In this document: positions 14,363 to 18,661 of the stretch, piece after piece
Layout: every line of letters begins with the position of its first letter
Position numbering within the stretch: position 1 is the stretch's first letter
Assembly: GCA_026193295.1 (NCBI GenBank)
Contig: JAPHSB010000071.1
Coordinates: 1-18,661, forward strand
From: Lysobacterales bacterium
GTDB lineage: Bacteria; Pseudomonadota; Gammaproteobacteria; Xanthomonadales; SZUA-36
Reading direction: 5' to 3'
Length of the DNA: 18,661 nucleotides
The notes under the pieces: model-generated
Seen by the model: the letters and a program-made list of their open reading frames with translations, nothing else
The model's database searches: none
What the model was told of the DNA's origin: nothing
Position numbers and translations under genes: made by a program

Positions 14363-14908
14363 ATGCCAGAAAGCAAGGACAATTTTACTGAAACGATCGA
14401 AGTGATCAGCAAGAGCCAGCGCCGCCGGGATGCGCTCGAACTCAAATCACTGGCCAGGGATCTCATTGCCATGAACGCCTCCCGCCTCGCCCGGGTTCCA
14501 CTGGACGAATCCCTGCGGGCCGCGATCGACGAGGCGCGTCGCATCCGTTCCCACGGGGCCCGCAAACGCCAACTCCAATTCGTGGCCAAACTGCTCCGGC
14601 GCAGCGATCCCGAACCCATTATTTTGGCCCTCGAAGCGCTCGAGGGCGACGCCCTGCAGCTTACGGCGCGGCAGCACCGGGCCGAAGCCTGGCGCGACCA
14701 CCTCATCGAATCCGGCGACGTTGCGGTCGGCGAACTGGTGCAGGAACGACACAATGCGGACGTACAGGCGATCCGGCAGTACATCCGCCAGGCCCGGACC
14801 GAGGCCAGCCGGGACAAACCGCCGGCCGCCGCCCGCCAGCTGTTTCGCCTGCTGCGCGAAATGGACGAAGCCGAGCCGTTGCCGCGGCAAGCCGTTAACC
14901 GGACCTGA
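14363..14908 (+). CDS. darP: Ribosome assembly factor DarP (YjgA, DUF615 family)
   Basis: DarP/YjgA binds pre-50S particles and promotes maturation of the peptidyl transferase centre. The protein has 181 residues, near the 183 of E. coli, and is rich in arginine and predicted helices. Recognisable blocks are ISKSQRRRDALELKSLARDL near the N-terminus, LARVPLDESLRAAIDEARRI, ARKRQLQFVAKLLR, and RHNADVQAIRQYIRQA with RQLFRLLREM near the C-terminus. The frame begins at a TTG (14351), but the ATG at 14363 is preferred. Its position, divergent from pmbA and convergent with tldD, is consistent with the E. coli pmbA-yjgA arrangement. Confidence 0.95.
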   Translation: MPESKDNFTETIEVISKSQRRRDALELKSLARDLIAMNASRLARVPLDESLRAAIDEARRIRSHGARKRQLQFVAKLLRRSDPEPIILALEALEGDALQLTARQHRAEAWRDHLIESGDVAVGELVQERHNADVQAIRQYIRQARTEASRDKPPAAARQLFRLLREMDEAEPLPRQAVNRT

Positions 14909-14949
14909 AGCGGCACAGGATTCCCGGGCACGCCGCTGCGGACTGCAGG

Positions 14950-16392
14950 CTAACCCTCGGTTCCACCGACGGTCAGACCGTCTATACGAAGCGTCGGCTG
15001 GCCTACCCCCACCGGCACGCTCTGACCATCCTTGCCGCATACCCCGATGCCGGCGTCCAGCTGCAGGTCGGTGCCGACCATCGATACCCGGGTCATGGCT
15101 TCCGGACCGTTGCCGATCAGCGTCGCACCGCGCACCGGCCGTGTCACCCGGCCGTTCTCGATGAGGTATGCCTCGCTTGCGGAAAACACGAAGCGTCCGG
15201 AAGTGATATCCACCTGTCCGCCGGCAAAGTTGACTGCGTACAGTCCCCGCTCGACCGAAGCGATGATCTCGGCCGGATCATGCTCACCCGGCAGCATGAA
15301 GGTGTTGGTCATGCGGGGCATCGGCAGGTGGGCGAACGATTCTCGCCGGCCGTTACCGGTCGGCTGCACGTTCATCAGTCCCGCGTTGAGCTTGTCCTGC
15401 AAATAAGCGCAAAGCACCCCGTTTTCGATCAGCACGTTACGCCGGGTCGGCGTACCCTCGTCGTCAACCGTCAGGGAGCCGCGGCGGCGTGCAATGGTGC
15501 CGTCATCGACCACCGTGACGCAGTCTGCAGCCACTTTCTCGCCCATGCGGCCGCTGAAGGCCGATGTACCCTTGCGATTGAAGTCACCTTCCAGGCCGTG
15601 ACCTACGGCCTCGTGCAACAAGACGCCGGGCCAGCCGGGGCCCAACACGACCGTCATCGTCCCGGCGGGGGCCGCAACCGCCTCCAGGTTGACCAGCGCC
15701 TGCCGCACCGCCTCGTCGGCCATGTGGCGCCAGGTGTCGCCCTCCAGCAACTCGAGATAGCTGAAACGGCCGCCCCCGCCGTCGCTGCCCTGCTCACGCC
15801 GCCCGTTTTGCTCAGCGATGACGCTCACGTTCAGCCGGACCAGGGGCCGTACGTCGGCCGCCAGCGTGCCGTCCGTGGAGGCTACCAGGATGGTTTCGTG
15901 GGTCGCGGCCAGGTTGACGATCACCTGGCTGACGCGGGAATCGCGCGACCGCGCATAGGCGTCCACCTGCCGCAGCAGGTCGACCTTGGCTGCGGCATCC
16001 AGGGCGGCCATGGGGTCGTCCGCGCCGTAAAGCGGCACCGGACTCTGGCGCCGCCAGGCCTGTACCTGGCCCTGCTGGCCCTGGCGCGCGATGGCTCTTG
16101 CGGCGCCGGAAGCCTGCAGCAGGGAGGGCAGGACAATCTCGTCGGCATAGGCAAACCCGGTTTTTTCTCCGGAAATCGCGCGAATGCCAACACCCTGCTC
16201 CGCGGCATGGGTTCCGCTGCGGACCAGGCCGTCTTCGAGCACCCAGGATTCGTGTGACAGCGACTGAAAGTAAAGGTCCCCCGAATCGACCGCCGGACCC
16301 ATCAGCGTGCCCAGCACGCGCTCGATATCGGACCGCTCCAGGCCGCCCGGGGCCAGCAGTTGCCGCTCCGCCAATTGGATGGTGTCACTCAT
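14950..16392 (-). CDS. tldD: Metalloprotease TldD
   Basis: This is the catalytic subunit of the cytosolic TldD/TldE protease, which cleaves unfolded peptides that thread into the dimer. It has 480 residues, the usual length. The zinc motif HEAVGH (HExxxH) is at 260-265 in VLLHEAVGHGLEGDFNRKG. Cys452 in VCGKDGQSVPVGVGQP corresponds to the conserved third-ligand cysteine. The blocks TSAFSGRMGEKVA and MPRMTNTFMLPGEHDP are typical. The ATG at 16392 has GGGA about 7 bases upstream. It lies 49 bases after the YhdP-like gene with no terminator, so the two are probably co-transcribed. Confidence 0.97.
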   Translation of the reverse strand: MSDTIQLAERQLLAPGGLERSDIERVLGTLMGPAVDSGDLYFQSLSHESWVLEDGLVRSGTHAAEQGVGIRAISGEKTGFAYADEIVLPSLLQASGAARAIARQGQQGQVQAWRRQSPVPLYGADDPMAALDAAAKVDLLRQVDAYARSRDSRVSQVIVNLAATHETILVASTDGTLAADVRPLVRLNVSVIAEQNGRREQGSDGGGGRFSYLELLEGDTWRHMADEAVRQALVNLEAVAAPAGTMTVVLGPGWPGVLLHEAVGHGLEGDFNRKGTSAFSGRMGEKVAADCVTVVDDGTIARRRGSLTVDDEGTPTRRNVLIENGVLCAYLQDKLNAGLMNVQPTGNGRRESFAHLPMPRMTNTFMLPGEHDPAEIIASVERGLYAVNFAGGQVDITSGRFVFSASEAYLIENGRVTRPVRGATLIGNGPEAMTRVSMVGTDLQLDAGIGVCGKDGQSVPVGVGQPTLRIDGLTVGGTEG

Positions 16393-16441
16393 CGTTCGTC
16401 CCTGTCCTTTTGCATCAGGTATTCCCTGTTTGAACTCTCCG

Positions 16442-18661
16442 TCAGCCGCCCTGCCGCTCGACTTCGACCGCTTCGAACACCGGTTCTTCCCAGCTTCCGG
16501 TCACCGCGTACCGGACCTGGGTCGCTTCCGCCAGTGGCTCCTGCAGCAGGCCCTGGAGTGCGAGCCCCGCCGCCGCGCCGCCAGGGCCGGCCGCCAGTGC
16601 ACCGATGATGGGCAGCGTATTGCCGACACCCGGCCTGATCGTCAGCAACTGGTCATACTCCCTGGCCACCAGATTCGTGCTCCCGGTCACGCTGATATTC
16701 GCCGAGGACGACCGCAGCATGACATTGTCCGTGGTCGCCGTCCCATTCTTCATTTCGAACGTTCCGCTCGCCTCGTCGAACGAGAACCCGGAGTCGAAAA
16801 CATCACGAAAATCGAGCGCCAGCCGCTTGGGCAGCGCCTGCACGCTGAGCAGTCCCAGCAGGCGGCCCGTGCCCGCGCTTGCGTTGGTTATATTGCCGCC
16901 CACCACGCTGAATTCAACCTGGCCGTTGAGCCGGGACAGCGCGAACGCAGCCGGGCCGCCCGGCCACCACGCATTGAAATTGACCAGCGTCTGACCGCCC
17001 TGGATCGGCGAGGCGATGGCCATGGACTCCAGAAAATCGCCGAGCGACTCGGAAGCCACGTGGATGTCGAAATCCGAGCGCTGACCCTGTTCGTCCAGCA
17101 GCCAGTCCCCAGTGGCCTGCAATTTCAGACGTTCCGACGAGGCATCGATCTTGTCGAAATGAAACCCATTCGCGACCGGGAAAGCCTCAATGCGCGTCTC
17201 GCCCAATTCGATGTCGCCGTAGCGAAACGAGTGTGCGTAGAGGTGCACGGCCGGCAATTCGGCCGGGTTGGTGTCCATCTCGACGCCCGTTGAAACAGGC
17301 GCACCCAACACCAGTCGCTCAAACTCCGCGGACAGGCTGTTGGCCCCCGAGGGCCCGGCAGTGAAGCGTACCTTTCCGTCAAGGTCCGCGCCGGCAAACT
17401 CCGCCCGCACCTCGGACTCCTCGACGCTGAAGCGGATACCGACATCACCGTAAAGACGGTCGAGAAACCTCAATTGCCGAATCGCGAGCTCGCTTGGTTC
17501 CAGAGCCAATCCGCCCATACTGCTGCCGCGCGCGACCTCGTCGAGAACGATGTCCAGCCAACCGTCGAGGTCCAGGTCGATGGCCGTGCCCTCGATACGG
17601 ATCAAGCCCGGCTGTGGCAGGTCCGCCCTGCCGCCACCCAGCCGCAAGACCGCGCTGCGCGGCCCCGTGGCGTCCGCCGGCAGATCGAAATACATCGCGA
17701 GAAGGTCACCCAGTTCCAGTTGCAGAACGCGCTGGGACCCGCTGAGCGGATAACTCAGGCTCAGCGGCCAGCGTTCTTCAGCGGACTTGGCAAGCGGAGC
17801 CGGCAGCTCGAGTTCCACCCCATCGAGTTCCGACACCGCACCCAGCAGCACCTGGCCCTGTTCGCCATCAGCGCCCCGCGCCACGCTCACGGAGACACGC
17901 CACGGGCAATCCCCGGGCGATTGCGCCAGCTGGCCCAGATCGTCGAGAAGAAAGGCCGGAATGACGTCGGCAAGACCGAACACGCCCGTGAGCTCGGCGC
18001 GAAAGCTCTCTCCACTGTCCGCATCCGCCACCAGGTCCAGGCGCGCAGGTCGGCCCCGGTACTCGGCGTCGAGCGCCTCTGCGGTGAAGCCCCGTTCGCT
18101 GTAGTCCAGCTGCCCGTCGATCTGGCTGATCAGAATGTCCAGGGCGGGATCGGCGAACCGTCCTTCGGACAGCCGCACCGTGCCGTCCACCGACAGGCCC
18201 TGCTCGAGCCGACCGAACGGCAGCGTCACGCGCCCCCGGGTAATGGCCGGACCCGCGAACTCGAAACGCGAGAGATCGGTGCCCACCTGTTCCCGCAAAG
18301 GTGTCTGCTGGAGAAAACCCAGCAGCGTCGGCAGTTGGCTGTCCGCCGCGTAATCGATGATCAGTTCGGGCGTGCCAAAATCGGCAATCCTGGCCGCCGC
18401 CTCCCGCACCGCCGCACCGCCGATTGCCCCGACCTCTCCCCGCAGGTCCATCGAGGCATTCACAAACCGGGCGGCCATGCTGACGTCTTTTGCTACCGGC
18501 CAATCCTCGAGATAATCGATCCGCCCGCGACTGACCTGCGCAATCGCCTCGAAGCGTCCCTCACCCCCGCGGAAAGGCCAGTCATCCATGTCGCCGTGTA
18601 TCGAAACGCGCCCGCTGTCGATGGTGCCGGCTACCAGGCCCCGGCGCAGCCAGGTCTTGAC
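16442..18661 (-). CDS. yhdP: YhdP-type AsmA-like envelope protein, 5' part cut by window edge
   Basis: This large AsmA-like protein has its N-terminus beyond the right edge. The frame is open through base 18661, giving 739 C-terminal residues of a family of roughly 1,250-1,300. In E. coli, YhdP spans the periplasm and, with TamB and YdbH, carries phospholipids to the outer membrane. Evidence for the family: WLRRGLVAGTIDSGRVSIHG followed by DMDDWPFR at the open end, many alternating beta-strand segments, and a C-terminal AsmA-like block including FNAWWPGGPA, GRLLGLLSVQALPKRLALDF and GVGNTLPIIGALAAGPGGAAAG read in pieces. The Met at 18589 is internal, not a start. Its position upstream of tldD is common in gammaproteobacteria. 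Confidence 0.9.
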   Translation of the reverse strand, partial: VKTWLRRGLVAGTIDSGRVSIHGDMDDWPFRGGEGRFEAIAQVSRGRIDYLEDWPVAKDVSMAARFVNASMDLRGEVGAIGGAAVREAAARIADFGTPELIIDYAADSQLPTLLGFLQQTPLREQVGTDLSRFEFAGPAITRGRVTLPFGRLEQGLSVDGTVRLSEGRFADPALDILISQIDGQLDYSERGFTAEALDAEYRGRPARLDLVADADSGESFRAELTGVFGLADVIPAFLLDDLGQLAQSPGDCPWRVSVSVARGADGEQGQVLLGAVSELDGVELELPAPLAKSAEERWPLSLSYPLSGSQRVLQLELGDLLAMYFDLPADATGPRSAVLRLGGGRADLPQPGLIRIEGTAIDLDLDGWLDIVLDEVARGSSMGGLALEPSELAIRQLRFLDRLYGDVGIRFSVEESEVRAEFAGADLDGKVRFTAGPSGANSLSAEFERLVLGAPVSTGVEMDTNPAELPAVHLYAHSFRYGDIELGETRIEAFPVANGFHFDKIDASSERLKLQATGDWLLDEQGQRSDFDIHVASESLGDFLESMAIASPIQGGQTLVNFNAWWPGGPAAFALSRLNGQVEFSVVGGNITNASAGTGRLLGLLSVQALPKRLALDFRDVFDSGFSFDEASGTFEMKNGTATTDNVMLRSSSANISVTGSTNLVAREYDQLLTIRPGVGNTLPIIGALAAGPGGAAAGLALQGLLQEPLAEATQVRYAVTGSWEEPVFEAVEVERQGG

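Noticed and set aside
14909..14937. Inverted repeat AGCGGC...GCCGCT between convergent darP and tldD as a bidirectional terminator
   Set aside because: The stem is 6 bp with a 17-base loop and no T-tract on either side. It is likely to occur by chance at this GC content.
16393..16441. Two ACAGGGA direct repeats between the yhdP-like gene and tldD
   Set aside because: They are only 7 bases long and overlap the ribosome-site region. No operator or repeat family is recognisable.
16442..18589. A complete 715-codon gene starting at the Met at 18589
   Set aside because: The frame continues without a stop to the window edge and the residues upstream match the YhdP family, so this Met is internal.

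Overview
The window is a GC-rich bacterial chromosome segment made almost entirely of housekeeping genes. Gene order and protein signatures point to a gammaproteobacterium outside the Enterobacterales. Separate nuoC and nuoD, a NuoG without the N7 cysteines, and a yhdP-tldD / darP / pmbA block would fit Xanthomonadales, Chromatiales or Woeseiales-like lineages. The exact lineage cannot be read from the sequence alone. I see no insertion sequences, phage genes, CRISPR arrays or other clear mobile DNA, and no gene-free stretch longer than about 160 bases.

Layout, from the right edge to the left edge (most genes are on the minus strand): (1) 18661-16442, the C-terminal 739 residues of a YhdP/AsmA-like envelope protein, followed 49 bases later by tldD. 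(2) darP/yjgA at 14363-14908 is the only plus-strand gene. It converges on tldD and diverges from pmbA (tldE). (3) pmbA is followed after 2 bases by an unrecognised membrane-anchored protein with an HExxHxxGxxD zinc-protease signature (12174-12959). (4) A 161-base gap carries a good sigma70-type promoter for tpiA. secG, tRNA-Leu(GAG) and the complex I genes nuoA-B-C-D-E-F-G-H-I-J-K-L follow with very short or overlapping junctions. nuoL runs off the left edge, and nuoM and nuoN would lie beyond it.

Together the nuo genes encode the NADH arm (NuoE, F, G), the connecting and quinone arm (NuoB, C, D, I) and most of the membrane arm (NuoA, H, J, K and part of L) of proton-pumping NADH:quinone oxidoreductase. 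No terminator is visible between tpiA and nuoL, so glycolysis, secretion, a tRNA and respiration may share one transcript. TldD and TldE form a heterodimeric protease that processes peptides. DarP is a ribosome assembly factor, and YhdP belongs to the family that helps move phospholipid to the outer membrane.

The least explained item is the metzincin-like membrane protein between pmbA and tpiA. Other points worth a second look are a NuoL in which a conserved antiporter-module lysine is asparagine, a long acidic tail on SecG, a hairpin between the tRNA and nuoA, and the mixed tpiA-secG-tRNA-nuo transcription unit.
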